DNA of 64,000 nt from JAJPKK01 sp963702755 (lineage in GTDB: Bacteria > Pseudomonadota > Alphaproteobacteria > Rhizobiales > Xanthobacteraceae). The stretch lies in assembly GCA_963702755.1 (NCBI GenBank), contig CAVPDZ010000007.1, positions 372,001 to 436,000 on the forward strand. The letters run 5' to 3'. The position numbers and the translations under genes were made by a program. Every line of letters begins with the position of its first letter. Position 1 is the stretch's first letter. Under the pieces are notes generated by a model that saw only the letters and a list, made by a program, of their open reading frames with translations, did no database searches and was not told where the DNA came from. Below, one piece after another: positions 19,970 through 30,974 of this stretch.

Positions 19970-22629
19970 CGTTTAAATCGACCGTGAAGCCTTTCGGACG
20001 CTCGCCCTTCTGCAACTGCCGCCACATCCGCCGATAAGCAATCTCGATATTGCGCCGGGTGAGGTCAGTGTCGAACAGCGGGCAAGTGAGTCGGTTCTCG
20101 GCAAGACGCTTGCGGATTTCCGGCAGCAGATCCCGGTCCGCGGCAAGCCAGCGCGCAAGCGCCGCATAATCATCGAGATTGGCGGTCACGAGTTCCGGCA
20201 GGCCGATCGCCTGCAGCAGGCTCGCGGCCACACGCCCGGCGAACGATTCGCCGCGGCACGTCAGCACCGGCAACCCCGCCCACAGCGCGTCGCTGCAGGT
20301 CGTGTGGGCGTTGTAGGGGAGCGTATCGAGGAAGAGGTCGGCGAGGCGATGGCGCGCCAAGTGCTCCGCCTGATCGAGGCGGGGCGCAAACACGAGGCGC
20401 GCAGGGTCGACACCGCGCTCTTGCGCCTGCCGTCGCAAATTCTCCTCGGCCGCATCGTTATCGCGCAAGAGCCACAGCACGCTGCCATCGATTGCGTCGA
20501 GGAGACCCATCCAGATGTCGAATATGGGCGCCGTGATCTTGTAGTTGTTGTTGAAGCTGCAGAAGACGAACCCGGTTTCCGGCAGGCCGGCCTCTGCGCG
20601 GGTCGGCGTCGCTTCGGCGATCGATCGCTTGCGAATCGTTGACCTGATAGCAGTCCGGCAGCCGCACCACTTTCTCGGAGTAGAAGGCCTCTTCGCCCGG
20701 CGGCACCACGACGCCATCGACAAGGATGTAATCGATGAAATCGGCGCCCATCGTGCCGGGATAGCCGAGATAGTTCACCTGGATCGGTGCGCCGCGGTAG
20801 CTCAGGATGCCCGGCCGGGCGTCCTGGGTGTAACCCATGATGTCGATTGCGATATCGATCTCATGCTCCGCCATGAGACGCGCAACGTCGCGGTCGCCGA
20901 TGCCGCGCACGTCGAGAAAGCGGTCGAAGGAGGAGGCGACTCGCGCGCGGATGTCGCTGCCGTCGTCATGGCCGAACGAAATGCCGAACACCTCGAACCG
21001 TGAGCGGTCGTGGCGCTCGAACAGGTTCACCATGAGGTACGACATGGCGTGGCGATTGTAGTTCGCCGAAAGATAAGCGACGCGCAGCCGCTCATGGGCG
21101 CGAACAGTGGCGCCATGCATCGGCGCCGGCAGCACCGGAAACTTGTGGGCGGCGTAGCGGCGCGCACAGGCGAGTTGCAGCGCCGGCGTCGAGATGTGCC
21201 CGAGCAGCGTGAAGGGCGAGACGATCGACTTGCCCTCGATCACGTGCTTGCCGATTTCAGCTTCGACCGCGGCGACGCGGTCGAAGTCGCAAATCTTCGC
21301 GGCGCATTCGGCATAACCGCTGAAGGCATGCGGCAGCGGCGTTCCGATCGCGAGCGCTTTCTCATAGCTCTCGAGCGCCGGAACGATAAGCTTCAGACCT
21401 TTGAGGGAATTGCCGCGATTATACCAGGCCTCGGCATAGTCGGGCGACAGCGCGATGGCCCTGTCGAGGTATTCGAGCGCTTCCTCGAAACGCTTGATCT
21501 CGTTGAGCGCGGCCCCGCGATTGTTGAGCGCCTGAAGATTGTCAGGGGCAAGGGCGAGCGCGAGATCATAGCTTTCGAGCGCCTCGCCATGGCGCCCAAG
21601 CGCGAGCAACGCATTGCCGCGATTGTTGAGCACGGCGGCATCGTTCGGTCGCATGGCAATCGCGCGATCGAGGCAGGAGAGCGCCTCCTCGAAACGATTG
21701 ACGCGGAGCAGCGCGGCGCCGCGATTGCCATGGACCTTCGGGTCGTTGGGCGACAGCGCGACCGCCCGCGCAAAGCAGGCCTCGGCTTCCTCGTTGCGAT
21801 TGAGCTCCTGGAGCGCGGCGCCGCGATTGTTGAGCGCCATGACCTGATCGGGCCGCTTCGCGAGCACCTTGTCGTAGTCGTCGAGCGCGTCGCGGTGGCG
21901 CTTGAGTTCGCTCAGCACCACGCCGCGCAGGAGGCGCGCATCAAGGTCTTCAGGCGCGAGTTCGACGGCGCGGTTGAGGCTTGCAAGCGCGGCGTCGAGA
22001 TTGCGCAGCCCGTGCTGGAGGCGGCCGAGCCCGAGATGCGAAGGGCCGTGGTCCGGGCGAAGCGCGATGGCGCGCGCAAAGTTCTCGGCCGCCTCTTCCC
22101 GGTGGCCGAGATCGGCCATCAGGAGGGCCCGATTGTAGAAGGCATCAGCATAATCGGGGCGGATCGCAATCGCGCGATCGAAACTCATCACCGCGCCGGC
22201 CGGGCGGTTCAGCGCACGCAGGGCCGTGCCGCGGTTGTTCAACGCCTCGGCATAGCGCGGCTTGAGCGCGAGCGCTCGATCATAGGCGGCAACCGCCTCC
22301 TCGTGGTGGCCAAGTTCCTGCAGCACGATGCCGAGATTGGATTGCGCCTCGACCATATTCGGATTGATGCGGCAGGCCTTGTCGATGAGTTCATGGGCTT
22401 CAGCGTTGCGACCCTGCTGGTGGCGCAAGACGCCGAGCAGATGCAGAGCGTCGAAGTGCTGCGGATAGTCGAGGAGGATCTGCCCATAGAGCAGCTGCGC
22501 GGACGCGAGATTACCGGCCTGATGGCATTCCAATGCCTTGGCAAGCAGGCGCTCGACATCGACGGACTGCTGGGACGCGGGCATGTCGTGATGGATATTC
22601 GGTGGTTCGGACGCAGTCGCACGCGACAC
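19932..22629 (-). CDS. TPR O-GlcNAc transferase-like (SPINDLY/GT41) protein (frameshifted)
   Basis: About 898 aa. Around eleven TPR repeats (LGIVLQELGHHEEAVAAYDR and similar) are followed by a GT41/SPY domain: RLRVAYLSANYNRHAMSYLM, DIAIDIMGYTQDARPGILSY and RGAPIQVNYLGYPGTMGADF, then CSFNNNYKITAPIFDIWMG and TLPYNAHTTCSDALWAGLPV. These mark bacterial homologues of eukaryotic O-GlcNAc transferase. One extra base near 20631 splits VNDS from KRSIAEATPTRAEAG. The start is ATG 22629 or ATG 22584 (MPASQQSVD). Targets of bacterial GT41 enzymes are mostly unknown; some act on flagellins or adhesins. Confidence 0.87.
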
Positions 22630-22736
22630 GAATCAGCGACACACCATCGCCCAGCGCCGCGGAAATTGCCAGCGTTAGGCGTTATTCCGGCCGTAGCGAA
22701 GCGGAGGCGAGCGAACTGCATGAACGCGGAGTATGG

Positions 22737-22771
22737 ATTCCGGGCTGCCGAGCTCGCTCGGCCCCCGGAAT
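22737..22771. repeat. Palindromic intergenic element
   Basis: ATTCCGGG (22737-22744) and CCCGGAAT (22764-22771) flank an inner GAGCTCGCTC-type palindrome. The preceding CCGTAGCGAAGCGGAGGCGAGC (22691-22712) looks like part of the same dispersed element. It fills the 200-base gap upstream of the GT41 gene. No gene is seen here. Confidence 0.55.
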
Positions 22772-22835
22772 GACTGATTGGTTGGCTCGAATTTTCGAAC
22801 GGAGAGGATGATGTTGCAGCTGCGCTACGACGCGT

Positions 22836-23039
22836 CTACTCGGTCTTTTGCCGGATGAATTCCTCGACGCTGAACGTCGTGCCCTGCCCGGCATCAAGTG
22901 ACCGGATGCCTTTGTCGAGCTCCCGCACGAAGGCTCCGGAGTTTCTCGATGTGCGACAACAATTGCTGCCCGATCTCTTCCTGATCGGCATCAGGAAGAG
23001 CGCGATTTGCGCCATCGCTCGTTGGAGGGTCTTCACCAT
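22836..23039 (-). CDS. Antitoxin-like small protein (two compensating shifts)
   Basis: Reading with one base missing near 23000 and one extra G in the run at 22922-22924 gives a 67-aa protein: MVKTLQRAMAQIA, then LPDADQEEIGQQLLSHIEKL, then LRAELDKGIRSLDAGQGTTF ending VEEFIRQKTE. This pattern, with helical N-terminus and ELDxGIxxLDxG tail, resembles antitoxins encoded beside RelE/ParE toxins. No toxin gene is seen on either side, so it may be an orphan or a decayed remnant. It follows greA on the same strand. Confidence 0.5.
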   Translation of the reverse strand: MVKTLQRAMAQIALFLMPIRKRSGSNCCRTSRNSGAFVRELDKGIRSLDAGQGTTFSVEEFIRQKTE

Positions 23040-23068
23040 TGCAACGAATCCGGCCGCCGAAAGCAGCG

Positions 23069-23542
23069 TCAGCGCCACTCGACTTTCACGACCTCATAGG
23101 CCTTGGCGCCGCCAGGAGTGACGACCTCTACGTTCGCGCCCTTCTTCTTGCCGACCAGCGCGCGGGCGAGCGGCGAAGCGATCGAGATCTTCCCGGCCTT
23201 GGCATCGGCCTCGGGCTCGCCGACGATCTGCCATACCGTCTTCTTGTCGGTATCCTCATCGATGACCGTGACGGTCGCACCAAATTTGACGGTATCGCCG
23301 GAGAGTTTGGATACGTCGATGACCTCGGCGCGCGCGAGCTTGTCCTCAAGTTCCGCGATGCGGCCCTCGTTGTGGGACTGCATCTCTTTGGCGGCGTGAT
23401 ACTCGGCGTTCTCCGACAGATCGCCGTGCGAGCGCGCTTCGGTGATCTGTTGAATGATGCGCGGCCGCTCGACCTGCTGGCGGTGCTTGAGTTCAGTTTC
23501 CAGGACGGCATGGCCGGCCGTGGTCATCGGTATTTTGTCCAT
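23069..23542 (-). CDS. greA: Transcription elongation factor GreA
   Basis: Intact 157-aa factor that rescues backtracked RNA polymerase by stimulating transcript cleavage. The N-terminal coiled coil has ITEARSHGDLSENAEYHAAK with the acidic tip residues (DLSENAEY); the C-terminal FKBP-like domain ends with the usual PGGAKAYEVVKVEW. I chose ATG 23542 (MDKIPMTTAG) because it gives the standard length. It lies downstream of carB, a known Rhizobiales arrangement. Confidence 0.95.
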   Translation of the reverse strand: MDKIPMTTAGHAVLETELKHRQQVERPRIIQQITEARSHGDLSENAEYHAAKEMQSHNEGRIAELEDKLARAEVIDVSKLSGDTVKFGATVTVIDEDTDKKTVWQIVGEPEADAKAGKISIASPLARALVGKKKGANVEVVTPGGAKAYEVVKVEWR

Positions 23543-23674
23543 CGCTTCTCTATCCCTTGACAAAAAAGCGCCGACCGCGGGCCGGATTTTCCATCCGGAG
23601 ACGCGATCCAGCTCGACTTCTCTGCCTACTCGCTGCCTTGCCAATTCGCGGCTTACCCGCGCTTCAACTCCGGC

Positions 23675-27117
<3,443 letters not shown>

Positions 27118-27176
27118 CCTGTCCGCCGCACGTCCGCGCTGCTCTCCCGGTGGGAGAAGTGTCAGGGCGGAGGCAC

Positions 27177-27200
27177 AAAAAAGGGCGTCGTCTTGACGCC
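27177..27200 (-). terminator. Rho-independent terminator downstream of tRNA-Cys
   Basis: On the reverse strand GGCGTC, loop AAGAC, GACGCC is followed by C and TTTTTT (27182-27177). It sits between tRNA-Cys and carB and should end the tRNA transcript before carB. A second longer hairpin (CCGCCCG with CGGGCGG, about 27199-27231) lies just upstream. Confidence 0.75.
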
Positions 27201-27330
27201 GCCCGTTCCCCGCGAATGTCGCGGCGGGCGGAGCCTTAACCCATTATCAAAGAGGATGGAAGGGCGCCGGAAGGCGAGCAGGCTTGACGTGCACAGCCTC
27301 CGCGCGGACCTCGCTCGCGAGGTCGGAAGT

Positions 27331-27405
27331 TGGAGGCCCGCCTTGGATTTGAACCAAGCTGTGAGACCTTGCACAGTCCCCGCGTCGCCGCTCCGCCACC
27401 GGGCC
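27331..27405 (-). tRNA. tRNA-Cys (GCA), anticodon loop one base long
   Basis: 75 bases including encoded CCA. Acceptor GGCCCGG with GCGGGCC (last pair G-G), D arm GCGGAGCGGCGACGC typical of rhizobial tRNA-Cys, T arm CTTGG-TTCAAAT-CCAAG, discriminator T. The anticodon stem GGGAC/GTCTC encloses the eight-base loop TGTGCAAG; deleting one G gives TTGCAAG with anticodon GCA. The extra base matches the one-base insertions seen elsewhere in this sequence. Confidence 0.72.
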
Positions 27406-27896
27406 GCTACAAGGCGTCGCACGGTCCCCGGGCGGAATAAAGTAAACGGCCCCGATAAAATTGAAGTTGTTGCCGGCGTGGTAAATTTTAACGCTTGGGA
27501 CCAGGGGGAACGACGCCTCAGTGTGGGCGGGGATATGCCTCGTCGAGGCGCTGAATGTCGTCACGTCGAGTAGCTGCCGATCTGAACGGCGCACCTTACG
27601 CAGTGAAGCACTGCCACGGCACTCGCGGGCCGACGCTCACTGGGGCGATTTGCTGACCGCTTATGTCGCGGTCGACCAGCAACTAATTCATCATCTGATA
27701 CACGGCATGCATGTATAGCGTGGCCTCCCGTGAGGATGGCCTATGCGTCCTTGAGCCCTTGATTGGCGGGGCGGCTTCGTCGGATAAACGCCAAACTGCT
27801 TTCCACCGCTGGCCCGTCACAGCTCAGCATGTTCCAGGCTGAAATGTTGGTAGCTGCGTTGGCAACACGCCAAAGATGTAGGGGATCAATAAAGTC
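27406..27896. other. Gene-poor stretch between tRNA-Cys and the cupin gene
   Basis: About 490 bases with lower GC than the surroundings, no frame with coding character and no clear repeat. It should contain the tRNA-Cys promoter (reverse strand) and the promoter of the cupin-amidase group (forward), but I cannot place either with confidence. Confidence 0.4.
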
Positions 27897-28283
27897 ATGC
27901 CGATGAACAAACCGCATCTTGAGTTCCATCCCGTCAACATGAACGAGGGATGGCACACGCCGCCCGGTTATCCGTCCGGCATCAAGCAGAAGATCCTGGC
28001 GAGCGACCTCGACGAAACCAAGAAGATGGGCAGCCGGTCGCGGCTGTTGAAATTCGATCCCGGCGTCTACACCACCGCGCCGTTCGTCCACGACCATTGG
28101 GAAGAGGTCTATCTCCTCAACGGCGACCTCATCGTCGGCAATGACGACAAGGGCAAGGGCGGCGAGCCCTTTCATGCCCCGACCTACGCGTGCCGCCCGC
28201 CGGGCGCCGTCCACGGGCCGTTCAAGTCCGAGAAGGGCTGCATGCTGTTCGAGATGCACTACTACGACGAGAGCAAGAAATAG
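27897..28283 (+). CDS. Cupin-domain protein
   Basis: 128-aa small beta-barrel protein. Metal-binding residues are visible in VHDHWEEVYLLNGDLI (His, His, Glu) and PPGAVHGPF (His), the two cupin motifs. It resembles ChrR-type cupins or small dioxygenases. It starts at ATG 27897 or ATG 27903 and is followed, after a palindromic repeat, by amidase and binding-protein genes on the same strand, so it may act on or sense the same nitrogenous compound. The reaction is unknown. Confidence 0.8.
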   Translation: MPMNKPHLEFHPVNMNEGWHTPPGYPSGIKQKILASDLDETKKMGSRSRLLKFDPGVYTTAPFVHDHWEEVYLLNGDLIVGNDDKGKGGEPFHAPTYACRPPGAVHGPFKSEKGCMLFEMHYYDESKK

Positions 28284-28287
28284 TGCG

Positions 28288-28439
28288 CCACCCTCCCCTG
28301 CAGGGGGAGGGTCGGACTGCCGGAGGCAGTCCGGGGTGGGGTGACAGCGCGTGCCGCAAATGCAGCGCCGAGTTTAAGGAAGCGCTGCCACCCCCTCCCG
28401 GCCGCTGCGCGGCCGACCTCCCCCTCCAGGGGGAGGTGA
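28288..28439. repeat. Composite palindromic intergenic repeat, copy A
   Basis: Left module: CCCTCCCC/GGGGAGGG and CGGACTGCC/GGCAGTCCG hairpins ending GGGGTGGGGTGACAGCG. Right module: CGCTGCCACCCCCTCCC, then CGGCCGC/GCGGCCG and ACCTCCCCCT/AGGGGGAGGT hairpins. A variable middle of about 45 bases separates them. The same structure recurs at 33921-34076. It lies inside the cupin-amidase gap. Confidence 0.85.
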
Positions 28440-28460
28440 CAAGATTCAATGTGAGGACCC

Positions 28461-29813
28461 ATGAACGCGCCCCAAACCAACATTCCGACTTTGCGGCCCT
28501 ATCTGCCGGCAACGGCGAACTTCGCAGCCGGCAAAGATTCGCCGCGCGAGTTTCTTGAGCGCGCGATTGCCACGCTTGAAGCGTGGGAGCCGAAGATCGG
28601 CGCGTTCGTAACCCTCAACCTCGCAAGCGCGCGGGCGGAGGCCGATCGCTCGACGGCGCGTTGGCGTGCCGGCAAGCCGCTTTCGCCCATCGACGGCATG
28701 CCGATCGGCATCAAGGACATCATCGAAACTATCGACATGCCGACCGAGAACGGCTCGCCGTTGTTTGTCGGTTATCGCAGCGAACGCGACGCCGCGAGCG
28801 TCGCCGCGCTGCGCGAAGCCGGCGCCCTGATCGTCGGCAAAACCGTCACCACCGAATTCGCCGCAACCGAGCCGCGCGGCACCCGCAATCCGTGGGATCC
28901 GGCGCGCACGCCCGGCGGCTCCAGCAGCGGCTCGGCCGCGGCGGTCGGCGTCGGCGCCATCACCGTCGGGCTTGGCACGCAGGTGATCGGCTCGATCCTG
29001 CGGCCGTCGGGCTTTTGCGGCTGCTACGGATTCAAGCCGACGGTCGGTGCGCTCAATCGCGGCGGCAGTTACGACGGCCTGTCGCAGAGCGCGCACGGAA
29101 CACTCGCCGCAAGCCTGCCGGAGGCGTGGCAGGTCGCCTACGAGATTGCGCAGCGTGCCGGCGGCGATCCGGGCTTCCCGGGGCTCTATGGGCCGGCGAA
29201 GCCGCCCGCCGCGGTCAAGCCGAAAAAGCTTGCGCTCCTTGAGACGGACGGTTGGAGCGTCGCGACCAAAGGCGCGATGCAGGCCCTCACGGAAACGCTC
29301 GCAAAGCTCAAGTCGGCGGGTGTCGCCATCGCAACGCGGCACGACAACAAGACCGTTGCCGCTGCCGAAACGGCGATCCACGGCGCCCGCGAACTCTCCA
29401 TGCAGATCAATGCGTGGGAGTCGCGCTGGCCCATCAACACCTACCGCGCGCGGGACGCGAGCAAGCTCAGCAAGTCCATGCTGGACCGCGGCGTCCAGGC
29501 CGAGGCGATGACGCTCGATGATTATCGCCGCGACCTCGCCGATCGCGACAAGCGGCGCGCCGCCTATCATGCGTTGGCGGCCGAAGTCGACGCCTGCATC
29601 ACCCTTACCGCGCCGGGCGCTGCGCCGGTCGGCCTCGGCTGGACCGGCGACCCGGTCTTCGTCGTGCCGGGCTCGATGCTGGGCGTGCCGGCGCTGTCGC
29701 TGCCGGTGCTGGCGGACGAGGGCTTGCCGCTCGGCCTGCAATTGTTGGGCTTCGCCGACCGCGACGCCGACCTGTTTGCGACCGCGGCTGCGGTGCTGGA
29801 GGTGCTGAAGTGA
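28461..29813 (+). CDS. Amidase (amidase-signature family)
   Basis: Intact 450-aa Ser-Ser-Lys amidase. The catalytic Lys lies in PIGIKDIIETID, the bridging Ser in RTPGGSSSGSAAAVG and the nucleophile Ser in GTQVIGSILRPSGFCG. Substrate could be an aryl or alkyl amide, a carbamate or a urea-derived amide. It overlaps the next gene by four bases (GTGA), so the two are translationally coupled. The neighbouring cupin and binding protein suggest a small uptake-and-degradation module for an amide; this is inference. Confidence 0.9.
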   Translation: MNAPQTNIPTLRPYLPATANFAAGKDSPREFLERAIATLEAWEPKIGAFVTLNLASARAEADRSTARWRAGKPLSPIDGMPIGIKDIIETIDMPTENGSPLFVGYRSERDAASVAALREAGALIVGKTVTTEFAATEPRGTRNPWDPARTPGGSSSGSAAAVGVGAITVGLGTQVIGSILRPSGFCGCYGFKPTVGALNRGGSYDGLSQSAHGTLAASLPEAWQVAYEIAQRAGGDPGFPGLYGPAKPPAAVKPKKLALLETDGWSVATKGAMQALTETLAKLKSAGVAIATRHDNKTVAAAETAIHGARELSMQINAWESRWPINTYRARDASKLSKSMLDRGVQAEAMTLDDYRRDLADRDKRRAAYHALAAEVDACITLTAPGAAPVGLGWTGDPVFVVPGSMLGVPALSLPVLADEGLPLGLQLLGFADRDADLFATAAAVLEVLK

Positions 29814-30730
29814 AGCTCGCCATCCCCGACATGATTTCCAATTCCTACTTCCCGGCGGTCGCGGCGGCGGAGCTTGGCTTCTTCAAAGAGGAAGGGCTCG
29901 ACATGACGGTCGAGCTGATCTTTCCCGTCGACAAGGCCAATGCGGCGCTACGCGACGGCGCGGTGCAATTCGTCGGCGGCTCGGCGCATTCGACGCTCGC
30001 CGCATTTCCCGAATGGCAGGGCGCGAAACTCGTCTGCGCCCAGGGCCAGGGCATGTACTGGTTCCTGGTGATGCACAAGGACATCGGCGCGCGGCGCGGC
30101 GATCTCTCCTGCGTCAAGGGGCGCAGCATCGGCGCGGCGCCGTGGGTCGAGATGGGGCTGCGGGGGCTCTTGAAGGAAGGCGGCATCGATATCGAGCGCG
30201 ATCAGGTCAAGATCGCGCCGGTGCCGGGCTCGATCGGAGTGAACGTGAATTTCGGCGTCACCGCGGCGAAGGCCCTCGAGGACCGCAAGATCGATGGGTT
30301 CTGGGCGAACGGCATGGGCACCGAGGTTGCGGTCCGGCGCGGCATCGGCACCGTCGTCCTCGATGTGCGGCGCGGCGACGGGCCGAAGCCCGCCTTCAAC
30401 TACACCATGGCCTCGATTGCGACGACCGATCGCCTGATCGCGTCCGAACCCGCGACCGTTGCTGCCGCCGTGCGCGCGATCGTCAAGACCCACGCCGCCT
30501 TGAAGCGCGACGTTTCACTCGCAACCAAAGTCGGCCGAAAACTGTTCCCGCCGGAGGAGGCCGAGCTCATTGCGGAGCTGATCCGCCGCGACCTGCCTTA
30601 TTACGACGCCAAGATCACGCCGGAGACGGTTGCGGGCATCAACGCATTCGCGCGCAACCTCGGCATCCTCAAGGGCGACGTACCTTACGACCGCGTCGTC
30701 GCGACCCAGTTCGCGCCATTGTGGCAGTGA
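29810..30730 (+). CDS. NMT1/NitT-TauT substrate-binding-like protein without signal peptide
   Basis: 306 aa with the periplasmic-binding fold of the NMT1/THI5 and SsuA/TauA group (GSAHSTLAAFPEWQGAKLV; GFFKEEGLDMTVELIF). It begins directly in the domain at GTG 29810 (MKLAIPDMISNSYFPAVAAA) with no export leader, and that start overlaps the amidase stop. It may be a cytoplasmic ligand binder, or the true start may have been lost. No permease or ATPase follows; the orphan ABC pair at 11.6-13.2 kb is of the same family. Confidence 0.82.
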   Translation: MKLAIPDMISNSYFPAVAAAELGFFKEEGLDMTVELIFPVDKANAALRDGAVQFVGGSAHSTLAAFPEWQGAKLVCAQGQGMYWFLVMHKDIGARRGDLSCVKGRSIGAAPWVEMGLRGLLKEGGIDIERDQVKIAPVPGSIGVNVNFGVTAAKALEDRKIDGFWANGMGTEVAVRRGIGTVVLDVRRGDGPKPAFNYTMASIATTDRLIASEPATVAAAVRAIVKTHAALKRDVSLATKVGRKLFPPEEAELIAELIRRDLPYYDAKITPETVAGINAFARNLGILKGDVPYDRVVATQFAPLWQ

Positions 30731-30770
30731 CATTTTTGCCCTTCGCTGAGGATCGGGAGCGACGGTAATC

Positions 30771-30898
30771 GCCCTCTCCCTTCGTGGGAGAGGGTCGGGG
30801 TGAGGGGGCAAGCCACGTCATCGGTGCTCTTTTTGTGGCACGTCCCTCTTCGCCTGCGCTGGCGCGCGGACGACCTCTCCCGCCAGGCGGGAGAGGTG
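30771..30898. repeat. Palindromic intergenic repeat, related subfamily
   Basis: CCCTCTCCC/GGGAGAGGG hairpin at 30772-30793 followed by TCGGGGTGAGGGGGC, and ACCTCTCCCGCC/GGCGGGAGAGGT at about 30873-30897. It has the same two-module plan as the copies at 28.3 and 33.9 kb but different arm sequence. The 240-base gap between the binding protein and the M16 peptidase holds nothing else. Confidence 0.75.
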
Positions 30899-30974
30899 CA
30901 GGACTGCCGGCCCTTTCAAATTCACACCAAGCCACTATCTTCCGGGCACTTCCCATTTTGTCGGCGAGGAATTG

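Noticed and set aside
21010..22773. A 587-codon forward frame opposite the GT41 gene, and a 419-codon one opposite the GT9-like gene
   Set aside because: Both mirror TPR codon periodicity and show only Arg/Ala/Glu-rich sequence; the reverse-strand genes have clear domains.
22630..22835. A toxin gene partner for the antitoxin-like ORF
   Set aside because: The stretch holds a palindromic element and no frame with RelE/ParE character on either strand.
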